Program-made: the position numbers and the translations under genes
Notes under the pieces: model-generated
The model's input: only the letters and a program-made list of their open reading frames with translations
The model's database searches: none
What the model was told of the DNA's origin: nothing
In this document: positions 26,684 to 37,404 of the stretch, in pieces
Position numbering within the stretch: the stretch's first letter is position 1
Layout of the letters: every line of letters starts with the position of its first letter
Assembly (NCBI RefSeq): GCF_024753245.1
Contig: NZ_JANUGX010000021.1
Location: forward strand, 1 to 64,000
Direction: 5' to 3'
Source: Massilia norwichensis
GTDB taxonomy: Bacteria; Pseudomonadota; Gammaproteobacteria; Burkholderiales; Burkholderiaceae_D
Length of the DNA stretch: 64,000 nt

Positions 26684-28072
26684 TCAGGCGCGGCCGGCCT
26701 CCAGGTGCGCGGGCGGCAGGAACCAGTTCATCAGCACGGCGCAGATGCCGCCGGTTGCGACGCCCGATTCCAGCACATGGCGCAGCGCCGCCGGCATGTG
26801 GGCCAGGAATTCCGGCACCTGCGACACGCCCAGGCCCAGCGCCAGCGAGACCGCGATGATCAGGAGCGCGCGCCGGTCCAGCGTGATGCTGGCCAGGATG
26901 TTGATGCCGGCCGCCGCCACCGCGCCGAACATCACCATGACGGCGCCGCCCAGCACCGGTTCGGGCACCGCCTGGATCACGCCGGCCACGCTCGGGAACA
27001 GGCCGAGCACGACCAGGAACAGGGCAATCCACATGCCGACATGGCGGCTGGCGATGCCGGTCAGCTGGATCACGCCATTGTTCTGGGCGAAGATCGAGCT
27101 GGGGAAGGTGTTCAGCAGGCCGGCCAGCAGCGAGTTGGCGCCGTTGACCAGCACGCCGCCCTTGATGCGGCGCATCCAGACTTCGCCCTCGACCGGCTCG
27201 CGCGAGACCTTGCTGGTCGCGGTGACGTCGCCGATCGCTTCGAGCGAGGTGACCAGGTAGATCACGATCATCGGGATGAACAGCGACCACGAGAAGCTCA
27301 GGCCGAAGTGCAGCGGCTGCGGCACCTGGACCCAGGCGGCGTCGCGCATGCCGCTGAAGTCCAGGCGCCCCAGCAGACCGGCCAGCAGGTAGCCGACCGC
27401 CAGCGCGATGATGATGGCGCCGCTGCGCATCCACACCACCGGAATCCGGTTCAGCAGCACGATGATCGCCAGCACGGTCCCGGACAGCAGCAGGTTCTCG
27501 CCGTTGGCGAAGGTCCCGTTCGACATCGCCGCGAAGCCGCCGCCCATGCTGATCAGGCCGACCTTGATCAGCGTGAGGCCGATCATCAGCACCACGATGC
27601 CGGTGACCAGCGGTGTGATCATGCGCCGGATGAAGGGCAGGATGCGCGACACGCCCATCTCGATGAACGAGCCGGCCACCACCACGCCGAAGATCGCCGC
27701 CATCACCGCTTCGACCGGCGTGCCCTGCTTGACCATCAGGGTGCCGCCGGCGATCAGCGGGCCGACAAAGTTGAAGCTGGTGCCCTGCACGATCAGGAGC
27801 CCGGCGCCGAAGGGGCCGAAGCGGCGGCACTGGACGAAGGTGGCGATGCCCGACACCACCAGCGACATCGAGACGATCAGGTTGGTATCGCGCGCCGACA
27901 CGCCCAGCGACTGGCAGATCAGCAGGCCCGGGGTGACGATGGGGACGATGATCGCCAGCAGGTGCTGCAGGGCGGCGAGGATGCCGACCCAGGCGCGGGG
28001 CCGGTCTTCGAGGCCGAGGACCAGGTCCGGGACGGTGTTTTCTGCGGCGGACAGCGGGGGGCGTGTATTCAT
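26684..28072 (-). CDS. NCS2-family nucleobase (xanthine/uric acid type) permease
   Basis: A 462-residue carrier of the nucleobase-cation symporter-2 family with 12-14 helices. Family marks are QHLLAIIVPIVTPGLL in helix 1, VQCRRFGPFGAGLLIVQGTSF in helix 3, ATSKVSREPVEGE after the substrate-site helix 8, and NTFPSSIFAQNNGVIQLTGIASRHVG for the NxGxxxxTG motif. The latter block resembles xanthine/urate carriers rather than uracil carriers. ATG 28072 was chosen because the residues before it add nothing conserved. No purine genes lie next to it. Confidence 0.85.
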   Translation of the reverse strand: MNTRPPLSAAENTVPDLVLGLEDRPRAWVGILAALQHLLAIIVPIVTPGLLICQSLGVSARDTNLIVSMSLVVSGIATFVQCRRFGPFGAGLLIVQGTSFNFVGPLIAGGTLMVKQGTPVEAVMAAIFGVVVAGSFIEMGVSRILPFIRRMITPLVTGIVVLMIGLTLIKVGLISMGGGFAAMSNGTFANGENLLLSGTVLAIIVLLNRIPVVWMRSGAIIIALAVGYLLAGLLGRLDFSGMRDAAWVQVPQPLHFGLSFSWSLFIPMIVIYLVTSLEAIGDVTATSKVSREPVEGEVWMRRIKGGVLVNGANSLLAGLLNTFPSSIFAQNNGVIQLTGIASRHVGMWIALFLVVLGLFPSVAGVIQAVPEPVLGGAVMVMFGAVAAAGINILASITLDRRALLIIAVSLALGLGVSQVPEFLAHMPAALRHVLESGVATGGICAVLMNWFLPPAHLEAGRA

Positions 28073-28124
28073 GGCGGGCGCGGGCAAAATCCGGATTCTA
28101 CAGGGAGTTGCCGGCGCCGCGTAC

Positions 28125-28775
28125 TCAGCGTCGCCGGTTCTTCCGCAGTTCGCTGCCGCACAGGGCTATGCACAGCAGCGCCGCCATGGTCCACAGACAC
28201 CAGGCCGCGGGCAGGGCCACCATGATCGTCAGCGGCCGGGCGCTGGCAGCCAGGGCCAGTGCGCCGCCCGCCGCCAGCGCGGCAAAGGACAGCAGCAGGT
28301 GCTGGCGGTGGGCCCGGCACCTGGTCCAGGGCATGCAGCAGCAGGCCAGGGCCAGCACGGCGACGATCAGGACCGAACCGCTGGCCAGTGCCGCGCCGAA
28401 GGCCGCGCCGCTGGCGAACAGCAGGGCCAGGGCCAGCCTGCCGGCGCGGTGCGTGCCCGGCGGCCGCATGCCGCCACGCAGACGGCGCGGGCAGGCGGCG
28501 TGGAAGCGGCGTAGCGCGCACGCCATGACGGGCGCGCAGGCCAGGGTGTTGATCAGGTGCGGCATGGCGCCGGCATGGCTGGCGACGATCCAGTACGCGA
28601 GGATGGCCCAGCCGAGCGCGCAGAACAGCAGGGCATTGAAGGCGAGGTTGGCCGGCGATTGCCTGGCCACCGAGGGATACGTGGGTATCGCTGCTGGTTT
28701 CGTCGGCTGCTCCCGGTGTTGACGCAAGCCTTCAGGATGCGCCTGCGTTTCGGGGGAGCCGCTGAGCCCGCTCAA
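28125..28775 (-). CDS. Hypothetical multi-pass membrane protein
   Basis: A 216-residue frame with a polar N-terminus of about 40 residues and then five or so hydrophobic segments (NALLFCALGWAILAYWIVA, LALALLFASGAAFGAALAS, VLIVAVLALACCC, SFAALAAGGALALAA, MVALPAAWCLWTMAALLCIA), ending in a basic tail. No family is recognised. It starts 7 bp after the TRIC-type gene on the same strand. The first Met is uncertain. Confidence 0.5.
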   Translation of the reverse strand: MSGLSGSPETQAHPEGLRQHREQPTKPAAIPTYPSVARQSPANLAFNALLFCALGWAILAYWIVASHAGAMPHLINTLACAPVMACALRRFHAACPRRLRGGMRPPGTHRAGRLALALLFASGAAFGAALASGSVLIVAVLALACCCMPWTRCRAHRQHLLLSFAALAAGGALALAASARPLTIMVALPAAWCLWTMAALLCIALCGSELRKNRRR

Positions 28776-28782
28776 ACCGGGC

Positions 28783-29463
28783 TCATCTTCCGTCGCGCGC
28801 TTCCTGCTCCGGTTCTTCCGGGGTGCGGGCCACCGGCAGGTGCCAGTCGCAGCGGATCGCCGCCATGCGCAGCCCGAAGCACAGGACGGCGCCGGCGGCG
28901 GCCATCGGCCCCGAGGGCAGGCCCAGCACGTGGCCCATCACCACCACCGCGGCGCCCGCCAGGGCCGCCACCGCATACACCTCGGCGCGCAGCACGGCCG
29001 GCACCTGGGACAGCAGCACGTCGCGCGCCACGCCGCCGCCGACGCCGGTCAGCATGCCCAGCAGGGCGGCCGCCCAGGGCGCCAGGCCGAACACCAGCGC
29101 CTTCTGCGCGCCGGCCACGCAGAACAGCGCCAGGCCGGCGCCGTCGAACACCAGTACCGGATTCTTCAGGTGACGCACCTTCGGATACCGGAAGAAGATC
29201 AGCAGGCCGGCCATCACCGACACCAGCAGGTAGCGCCAGTCGCTGATCGCCGCCGGCGGCGTCGCCCCGATCAGCAGGTCGCGCACGATGCCGCCGGAAT
29301 TGGCGGCCACGAACGAGAGCACCAGCACGCCGAAGATGTCGAGCCGGCGCTTGACGCCGGCGGTGGCGCCGCTGAGCGCGAACACGAAGGTGCCGACCAG
29401 GTCGAGGGTCAGGACGAGCGTCTTGAGGGCCGCCGCCACGTCGAGGGAAACTGCCGGGAACAT
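28783..29463 (-). CDS. Trimeric intracellular cation (TRIC) channel-family protein, UPF0126
   Basis: A 226-residue, seven-helix protein made of two similar Gly-rich halves: GTFVFALSGATAGVKRRLDIFGVLVLSFVAANSGGIVRD and VFDGAGLALFCVAGAQKAL...GVGGGVARDVL. The repeated G-G-x-x-R-D is the family signature. Bacterial TRIC homologues form trimeric K+-permeable channels; YadS and YicG are E. coli members. The C-terminal tail is acidic and hydrophilic. Confidence 0.85.
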   Translation of the reverse strand: MFPAVSLDVAAALKTLVLTLDLVGTFVFALSGATAGVKRRLDIFGVLVLSFVAANSGGIVRDLLIGATPPAAISDWRYLLVSVMAGLLIFFRYPKVRHLKNPVLVFDGAGLALFCVAGAQKALVFGLAPWAAALLGMLTGVGGGVARDVLLSQVPAVLRAEVYAVAALAGAAVVVMGHVLGLPSGPMAAAGAVLCFGLRMAAIRCDWHLPVARTPEEPEQEARDGR

Positions 29464-29593
29464 CTGCTGTCTTTACTATTGTTGAGAAGGGGCGGCACAC
29501 TATAGCATCGCTGCCCGGAAATCAAGCGGCCTGCATGCGCACACGGCCGGATTTCGTCGTACACTGGACAATAAGACAAGAACGGCCGAACCC

Positions 29594-30727
29594 ATGATCA
29601 TCTCTTCCGCCACCGATTTCCGCGAAGCCGCGCGCCGCCGGCTGCCGCCCTTCCTGTTCCACTATCTCGACGGCGGCGCCGGTGCCGAGCAGACCCTGCG
29701 CGCCAACGTCGACGACCTGCAGGGCATCAAGCTGCGCCAGCGCGTGCTGCGCGGTTCAGAATCCCTGGACATCTCGACCCACTGGTTCGGCCAGCCGCAC
29801 GCGCTGCCGATCGCGCTGGCGCCGATCGGCCTGGCCGGCATGTACGCGCGCCGCGGCGAAGTCCAGGCGGCGCAGGCGGCCTGCCGCGCGAACATCCCCT
29901 TCATCCAGTCGACGGTGTCGGTCTGTTCGCTGGCCGAGGTCTCGGCCAAGGCCAGCAAACCGATCTGGTTCCAGCTCTACGTGCTGAAGGACCGCGGCTT
30001 CATGCGCGACGTGATGCGCCGCGCGAGCGAGCTGGGCGCCACCACGCTGGTGTTCACGGTCGACATGCCGGTGCCCGGCAACCGCTATCGCGACCTGCAC
30101 AGCGGCATGAGCGGCGCGGCCGGCCCGCGCCGCCGCATCCTGCAGGCGATGGCGCACCCGCGCTGGGCCTGGGACGTCGGCCTGTTCGGCCGGCCCCACG
30201 ACCTCGGCAACATCTCCGCCTACCGCGGCCATGCCACCGGACTCGAAGACTATATCGGCTGGCTGGGCTCGAACTTCGACCCCGGCATCAGCTGGCAGGA
30301 CCTGCAGTGGATCCGCGACGAGTGGAAGGGCAAGCTGGTCCTGAAGGGCATCCTCGACGTCGAGGACGCGCGCGACGCCCTGAACTTCGGCGCCGACGGC
30401 ATCGTCGTCTCGAATCACGGCGGACGCCAGCTGGACGGCGCGCCTTCCTCGGCCAGCGTGCTGCCGGCTATCGCCGAGGCGGTCAAGGGCAGGATGACGA
30501 TCTTCGCCGACGGCGGCGTGCGCACCGGCACCGACGTGTTCCGCATGCTGGCGCTGGGCGCGGACGGCGTGCTGATCGGCCGGGCCTTCATCTATGCGCT
30601 GGCGACCGCGGGCCAGGCCGGGGTCGAGCGGCTGCTGGCGATCATGGAGAAGGATTTGCGGACCAACATGGTGCTGACCGGGGCCAGGACGATCGGCGAG
30701 ATCAGGCCGCATCTGCTGGCGCGTTGA
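29594..30727 (+). CDS. lldD: L-lactate dehydrogenase (FMN-dependent, LldD)
   Basis: A 377-residue alpha-hydroxyacid oxidase-family TIM barrel, alignable end to end with E. coli LldD ([30 protein letters not shown]). The catalytic His-Gly-Gly-Arg loop is [12 protein letters not shown]; the phosphate-binding segment [19 protein letters not shown] follows. It oxidises L-lactate to pyruvate and passes electrons to quinone at the membrane. No lldP or lldR is adjacent; a TSUP exporter follows 27 bp downstream and may be co-transcribed. Confidence 0.93.
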   Translation: MIISSATDFREAARRRLPPFLFHYLDGGAGAEQTLRANVDDLQGIKLRQRVLRGSESLDISTHWFGQPHALPIALAPIGLAGMYARRGEVQAAQAACRANIPFIQSTVSVCSLAEVSAKASKPIWFQLYVLKDRGFMRDVMRRASELGATTLVFTVDMPVPGNRYRDLHSGMSGAAGPRRRILQAMAHPRWAWDVGLFGRPHDLGNISAYRGHATGLEDYIGWLGSNFDPGISWQDLQWIRDEWKGKLVLKGILDVEDARDALNFGADGIVVSNHGGRQLDGAPSSASVLPAIAEAVKGRMTIFADGGVRTGTDVFRMLALGADGVLIGRAFIYALATAGQAGVERLLAIMEKDLRTNMVLTGARTIGEIRPHLLAR

Positions 30728-30754
30728 ATCGGCCAGGTCGCTCGGACCCGCACG

Positions 30755-31498
30755 ATGCTGCTGCTCCTGATCTTCCTCGCCGGCCTGTGGGCCGGCATCC
30801 AGAACACCCTGGCCGGCGGCGGCTCCTTCGTCACGCTGCCGGCGCTGATCCTGTCCGGCATGTCGCCGCTGGCGGCCAACATCACCTCCACCGTGGCCCT
30901 GTTTCCGGGCCAGATCACCGCGGGCTACGCCGGCCGCAAGCTGGTGACCGGAGCGGCCGGGCTGCGTTTTCGCACGCTGTTCATCCTCAGCATCCTGGGC
31001 GGCGCGGCCGGCGGCCTGCTCCTGCTGCACACCTCGCCGAAGGTGTTCGCGCGCCTGGTGCCCTGGCTGGTGCTGTTCGCCACCCTGGTCTTCACCTGGG
31101 GCAGTTTCTTCCGCAAGGCATCGAGCGAACAGGCGGCGCAGCTGGGACCCTTCGCCACCGGCACCGCGCAATTCCTGATCGCGGTCTACGGCGGCTATTT
31201 CGGCGGCGGCATCGGCATCCTCATGATGGCGGCGCTGACCATGGCCGGACTGTCGGCGCGTAACGCCGGCGGCACCAAGAACGTGCTGGCCGGTGTGATG
31301 AACGCCTCGGCGGTGGCCTTGTTCATCACCTCGCCGGAGCTGCACTGGCTGCAGGCCGGCGTGCTGGCGGTCGGCGCCATTCTCGGCGGCCTGGCCGGCA
31401 CCTGGGCTCTGCACCGGGTCAACGAGAAGGCGCTGCGCGTGGCGATCGTCTGCATCGGCGTGGCGCTGACCGTGGGCCTGTTCCTGCGCCCGCTTTGA
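30755..31498 (+). CDS. TauE/SafE (TSUP) family exporter
   Basis: A 247-residue membrane protein with about eight helices. The family marks are AGIQNTLAGGGSFVTLPALILSGMSPLAAN in the first half and GGYFGGGIGILMMAALTMAG...NAGGTKNVLAGVMN in the second, the two repeats of TSUP proteins. Members export sulfite, sulfoacetate or related organosulfonates; the substrate here is unknown. It is likely transcribed with lldD. Confidence 0.8.
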   Translation: MLLLLIFLAGLWAGIQNTLAGGGSFVTLPALILSGMSPLAANITSTVALFPGQITAGYAGRKLVTGAAGLRFRTLFILSILGGAAGGLLLLHTSPKVFARLVPWLVLFATLVFTWGSFFRKASSEQAAQLGPFATGTAQFLIAVYGGYFGGGIGILMMAALTMAGLSARNAGGTKNVLAGVMNASAVALFITSPELHWLQAGVLAVGAILGGLAGTWALHRVNEKALRVAIVCIGVALTVGLFLRPL

Positions 31499-31502
31499 AG
31501 CC

Positions 31503-32597
31503 TCAGCTTTCCACGCGGCCGTCCAGCCAGTCGAACACCGCCGGCCACAGCCGCGCATGGGCGCTGCGCCCGACCAGCACGCCCACATGCTGCAGGTTGA
31601 CGCCGATGTCGCCCTCGTAGTGCAGCACCTGCTTGCGCGGGCTGGCCGCCGCTTCGTGGAAGGGCAGCACTGCCGCCGGCGGGATCAGCTTGCTGCGCGG
31701 ATCGACCACGCTCAGCAGCGGCGTGCGCAGGTCCTGCGGGCCGATGCGCCGGCCGCCGATCTCGAGCTCGCCGCGCATGAGTCGATCGCCCCGGTACAAG
31801 CACTCGACGATGTCGCCGAACAGCTGGCCCGGCAGTGCGAATTCGTCGTGGGTCCAGCGCTCGACCTGCATGTGGGTGGCCAGCGCCTGCGGGTCGCCCA
31901 GCGACAGCCAGCGGTCCATCCAGCGCTCCCACTGGAAGGCCTGGGGCTCGGCCAGCGCGCTCATGGTATTGAGGAAGGCGCCCGGCACCTGGCCGAAGGT
32001 GCCGGCGACCTGGTGCGCATCGGGCGTGGCCTGCACCAGCTTGTGGAAGCAGCAGGCGTCCGGGCCGAAGTGCAGCGGCGCTTCCAGCAGGAGGGTGGCA
32101 CGCACCTGGTCCGGATGCAGGCAGCTGTGGATCGCGGCCAGCACGCCGCCCAGCGAATGGCCGGCGAGCACGGGGTGGCCGCTGCTGCCGTCGGCATCCA
32201 TGGCCTGGCGGCAGGCGCCGAGCAGGCGGTCGGCGTAGTCGGCGAGGCCGAATGCCTGCCCGGCGCCGGCGTCCGGCAAAGGCTCCCATTCCGCCAGGTA
32301 GACGCGGTAGCCGCGCTCGGTCCAGCGCCGCACCACGCTGCGCTCCGGCGCCAGGTCCCAGATGTAGGCGCGCTTGATCGGCGCCGGCACCAGCAGCACG
32401 GACGGGCCTTCGGCGGCCTGCGCGCCGTAGCGGCGCAGGTGCAGGCCGGGCTCGCGGTGCACCGTGGAGGATGGGGTGGGACGCGGGCCGTAGCCGGCGC
32501 GCTCCATCATCTGGCCGCGCGCCTGGCGGCTGCGGTCCATCTGCTTCAGGGCCATGGCACCGAGGGTGCCGAAGGCGCTCCAGTTCATTGCATGCAT
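31503..32597 (-). CDS. Alpha/beta hydrolase, polyhydroxyalkanoate synthase-like
   Basis: About 364 residues. The core VLAGHSLGGVLAAIHSCLHPDQV holds a Ser nucleophile (GHSLGG); PhaC synthases have Cys here, so this is a hydrolase relative rather than a polymerase. LLVPAPIKRAYIWDLAPERSVVRRWTERGYRVYLAEWEP closely resembles the oxyanion-hole region of class III PhaC proteins, and LLSVVDPRSKLIPP and YEGDIGVNLQHVGVLVG carry the candidate Asp and His. It may act on PHA oligomers, an inference. ATG 32597 is chosen; the frame runs to 32978 but overlaps the next gene on the other strand. Confidence 0.75.
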   Translation of the reverse strand: MHAMNWSAFGTLGAMALKQMDRSRQARGQMMERAGYGPRPTPSSTVHREPGLHLRRYGAQAAEGPSVLLVPAPIKRAYIWDLAPERSVVRRWTERGYRVYLAEWEPLPDAGAGQAFGLADYADRLLGACRQAMDADGSSGHPVLAGHSLGGVLAAIHSCLHPDQVRATLLLEAPLHFGPDACCFHKLVQATPDAHQVAGTFGQVPGAFLNTMSALAEPQAFQWERWMDRWLSLGDPQALATHMQVERWTHDEFALPGQLFGDIVECLYRGDRLMRGELEIGGRRIGPQDLRTPLLSVVDPRSKLIPPAAVLPFHEAAASPRKQVLHYEGDIGVNLQHVGVLVGRSAHARLWPAVFDWLDGRVES

Positions 32598-32738
32598 GGC
32601 GGTCTCGTTCGTGCGTAAAGACAGCACTGTACGCCAGGTCGGGCCGCGCACGATAGCCGCACCCGGCGAACCGGGCTGGCGTTTGAGGCGCATCCAAAAG
32701 CCTGGCCGGCGCGGCGCGGGCCGAGGTAGCATGCACGC

Positions 32739-33107
32739 ATGCCTTATCGCCTGCTGGCCGATGCGGTGCTGCTGCTGCACCTCGGCTTCATTCTCTTCGT
32801 CGTGTTCGGTGCGCTGCTGGTCGCAAAACGGCGGCGCTGGTTGCCGGCGCACCTGGCGGCCGCCAGCTGGGGTTTTCTGGTCGAAGCCAGCGGCGCGGTC
32901 TGTCCGCTGACCTGGGCCGAGCTGTACTTCCGGCGCCTGGCCGGGCAGGCGGGCTACGAGGGCGGCTTCGTCGATCATTACCTGTTGCCGCTGATCTACC
33001 CAGCCGGTCTGACGCGCGAACTGCAGATCGGGCTGGGCGTGGGCGTATTGGCGATCAATGCGCTGCTGTATGCCTGGATCCGGCGCCGCGGCCGGGCGCC
33101 GGGCTAG
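32739..33107 (+). CDS. DUF2784 membrane protein
   Basis: A 122-residue protein with four hydrophobic segments, of the DUF2784 family (LLADAVLLLHLGFILFVVFGALL; WGFLVEASGAVCPLTWAE; FVDHYLLPLIYPAGL). Its function is unknown. It is divergent from the PHA-synthase-like hydrolase and ends 9 bp before the convergent Usp gene. Confidence 0.8.
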   Translation: MPYRLLADAVLLLHLGFILFVVFGALLVAKRRRWLPAHLAAASWGFLVEASGAVCPLTWAELYFRRLAGQAGYEGGFVDHYLLPLIYPAGLTRELQIGLGVGVLAINALLYAWIRRRGRAPG

Positions 33108-33116
33108 CCGGCGTGC

Positions 33117-33956
33117 TCAGTGCGCGATCAACAGCGGCAACGGCGCCCGCTCCAGCAGTTCGCGCGTGGTGCCGCCCAGCATCCACTCGCGGTAGCGGCT
33201 GTGGCCGAAGGCGCCGGCCACCATCAGTCCGGCGCCGCAGCTGCGCGCCAGTGAGCACAAGGTGGCGGCGGTGGTGGCGCGGGTGCGCTCGACCACCACC
33301 TCGACCTGCAAGCCATGGCGCGCCAGGTAGAGCGCCATGTCGGCGCCCGGCTGCTCGCCGTGCAGGTCGGATAGCGCATCGGGATTGATTACCGCCAGCT
33401 TGACCGCGGCCGCATGTTCCAGCAAGGGCAGGGCGGCCGCGATCGCGCGCAGCGCCTGGGTGCCGCCGTCCCAGCCGACCACCGCCGTGCCCGGAATCGG
33501 CTCGCCCTGGTAGGTGCCCGGGACCACCAGCACCGGCCGCGCGCCGCGCAGCGCCACGTGCTCGGGCAGGCCGCGCACCCGCAGCGGCAGGCCGGCCTGG
33601 TCGGGGGCGTCCTGGCTCAGCACCACCAGGTCGGCATAGCGCGACTGCAGCAACAGCGCATAGCGCGGGTCGTCTTCGACCAGGCGGGCGTCGACCGAGG
33701 CCACGCCCAGCCGGGAGGCAGCCAGTTCGAAGCTTTCCAGGTGGGCGGCGGCGGCTTCGCGCAGCGCCTGGAAATCGTCGCCGATGACCGGCGCCGCCAT
33801 CGAGCCGGTCAGCAGGCTGTAATCCATCCAGGAGATCCCGGTGGCGGCGCTGCCGACCAGGTGGGCGCCGTACTTGACGGCGAGCAGGGCGGCTGCGCGC
33901 AGGCGGCTTGCCTGGCGTGCGCTGCCGTCGACATGGACAACGATGACCCTGTACAT
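33117..33956 (-). CDS. Tandem universal stress protein (UspA family)
   Basis: A 279-residue cytoplasmic protein built of two Usp domains (about 1-145 and 150-279). The second half ends with the ATP-binding pattern G-x2-G-(x9)-G-(S/T): GAFGHSRYREWMLGGTTREL. The first domain has a degenerate form. Members of this type rise in starvation, low oxygen or DNA damage. It stands alone between convergent DUF2784 and the flavin reductase gene on the same strand. Confidence 0.85.
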   Translation of the reverse strand: MYRVIVVHVDGSARQASRLRAAALLAVKYGAHLVGSAATGISWMDYSLLTGSMAAPVIGDDFQALREAAAAHLESFELAASRLGVASVDARLVEDDPRYALLLQSRYADLVVLSQDAPDQAGLPLRVRGLPEHVALRGARPVLVVPGTYQGEPIPGTAVVGWDGGTQALRAIAAALPLLEHAAAVKLAVINPDALSDLHGEQPGADMALYLARHGLQVEVVVERTRATTAATLCSLARSCGAGLMVAGAFGHSRYREWMLGGTTRELLERAPLPLLIAH

Positions 33957-34014
33957 GCTGGCTTCTCCCGAAGTGGGGCGGCTATCTCCACTTTAGGCCT
34001 GCATGCGGGTGCTG

Positions 34015-34638
34015 TCAAAGCTGCGGACGGAACATCCGGAACAGCTGCTCGGGACCGATCGTGAAGTAGTCGGCCGGCCCACCGCCGCGCAGGATGGGCT
34101 GGGCTGCCGCGGTGTCGTAGACGCCGTCCTTCAGCAGCGCGCGATCGATGTGCACGCCGACGACTTCGCCCAGCACCAGCCAGGTCGGGACCTTGCCGCC
34201 ATCGGCGCCCTGCAGCTGGATCAGCTGGCTCAGGCGGCATTCCATCGAGACCGGGCTTTCCAATACGCGCGGCACGCCCACCGTGCGCGAAGGCGCGGGC
34301 GTGAGACCGCTGAGCGCGAACTCGTCGGTCTCCGGCGGAACCGCGGCGCAGGTCTGGTTCATCTGCCCGGCCAGCGGGCGGGTGGCGAGGTTCCAGCAGA
34401 ACTCGCCCGTCTCCTCGATATTGCGCACCGAATCCTTCCAGCCGATGCTGGCGAAGCCGACGATGGGCGGCACGTAGTTGAAGGCGTTGAAGAAACTGTA
34501 GGGCGCCAGGTTGAGGATGCCGGCCTTGTCGCGCGACGAAATCCAGCCGATCGGACGCGGCCCGACGATGGCGTTGAAGGGGTCGTGCGGCAGGCCGTGG
34601 CCCTGGCGCGGCTCGTAGAAATGGAAGCTTGTGCTCAT
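34015..34638 (-). CDS. Flavin reductase-like (FMN-binding split-barrel) protein
   Basis: A 207-residue split-barrel protein. FNAIVGPRPIGWISSRDKAGILNLAPYSFFNAF is the FMN-binding signature of the flavin-reductase/DIM6-NTAB family. Such proteins supply reduced FMN to monooxygenases or act as FMN-dependent hydrolases. ATG 34638 has GGAGAACGC upstream. It is divergent from a small antibiotic-biosynthesis-monooxygenase-type protein, so the two might share regulation. Confidence 0.85.
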   Translation of the reverse strand: MSTSFHFYEPRQGHGLPHDPFNAIVGPRPIGWISSRDKAGILNLAPYSFFNAFNYVPPIVGFASIGWKDSVRNIEETGEFCWNLATRPLAGQMNQTCAAVPPETDEFALSGLTPAPSRTVGVPRVLESPVSMECRLSQLIQLQGADGGKVPTWLVLGEVVGVHIDRALLKDGVYDTAAAQPILRGGGPADYFTIGPEQLFRMFRPQL

Positions 34639-34716
34639 GCGTTCTCCATGCTGGGTCTGCAACGATACCGCATCCGGGGCATAATCGCGGGTCAGATCAT
34701 CAAGAAAGGAAACAAC

Positions 34717-35016
34717 ATGATCCTGGAAACGGCAGAAATCATGGTCAAGGCAGGTATGGAAGAGCAGTTCGAAGCGGGTGTGCGCGAAGCGGTGCCGCTG
34801 TTCAAGCGGGCCCGCGGTTGCACCGGCATGCGCTTGCAGCGCGGCATCGAGAACCCGCGCGCCTACCGCCTGCTGGTCCAGTGGGACACGCTGGAAGACC
34901 ACAACGTCCACTTCCGCGGCAGCGAAGACTTCCAGGCCTGGCGCCGTCTGGTCGGGGACTGCTTCGACGGCGCGCCCAACGTCACCCACCTGAGCACCGT
35001 GCTCGAAGGTTTCTGA
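34717..35016 (+). CDS. Antibiotic biosynthesis monooxygenase (ABM) domain protein
   Basis: A 99-residue single ABM domain with ferredoxin-like fold (EIMVKAGMEEQFEAGV; LVQWDTLEDHNVHFRGSEDFQAW). ABM proteins are cofactor-free monooxygenases or isomerases acting on small quinones or aldehydes, often in detoxification. AAGAAAGGAAAC precedes the ATG. It is divergent from the flavin-reductase-like gene. Confidence 0.8.
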   Translation: MILETAEIMVKAGMEEQFEAGVREAVPLFKRARGCTGMRLQRGIENPRAYRLLVQWDTLEDHNVHFRGSEDFQAWRRLVGDCFDGAPNVTHLSTVLEGF

Positions 35017-35057
35017 GCCGTGCGCCGCGCGCGCGCGTCTGCGACCATAGTTCAATC

Positions 35058-35092
35058 ATCAAGTATCAAGCATCAAGCATCAAGCATCAAGC
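35058..35092 (+). repeat. Heptanucleotide tandem repeat (ATCAAGC)5 before maeB
   Basis: Five head-to-tail copies of ATCAAGY (the first ends in T, the others in C) occupy 35058-35092 and run directly into the GAGGAG ribosome-binding site of the malic-enzyme gene. Because the unit is not a multiple of three and lies in the leader, copy-number change would alter leader length or promoter spacing but not the protein. Confidence 0.9.
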
Positions 35093-35105
35093 GAGGAGAT
35101 CTCCA

Positions 35106-37340
<2,235 letters not shown>

Positions 37341-37349
37341 TGGCTTGCA

Positions 37350-37401
37350 AGGCGGCGGGATCCGCTCCCGCCGCCTCGATGCTGGCGCGCAAGGCGCCAG
37401 C
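37350..37401. terminator. Two strong hairpins between convergent maeB and zwf
   Basis: A perfect 11-bp stem (AGGCGGCGGGA 37350-37360, TCCCGCCGCCT 37366-37376) and a perfect 8-bp stem (GCTGGCGC 37381-37388, GCGCCAGC 37394-37401) fill the 64-bp gap between the two convergent stop codons. They fit a bidirectional terminator, although no U-tracts follow. Confidence 0.6.
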
Positions 37402-37404
37402 CGC

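Noticed and set aside
31503..32978. Full-length frame to 32978 as the true extent of the PHA-synthase-like hydrolase
   Set aside because: The extra 127 residues overlap the DUF2784 gene on the other strand and lack similarity to the family; the ATG at 32597 starts just before the conserved part.
35058..35092. Iterons or a CRISPR fragment
   Set aside because: The 7-bp unit has no spacers and there is no replication gene. It is a simple tandem repeat in a leader.
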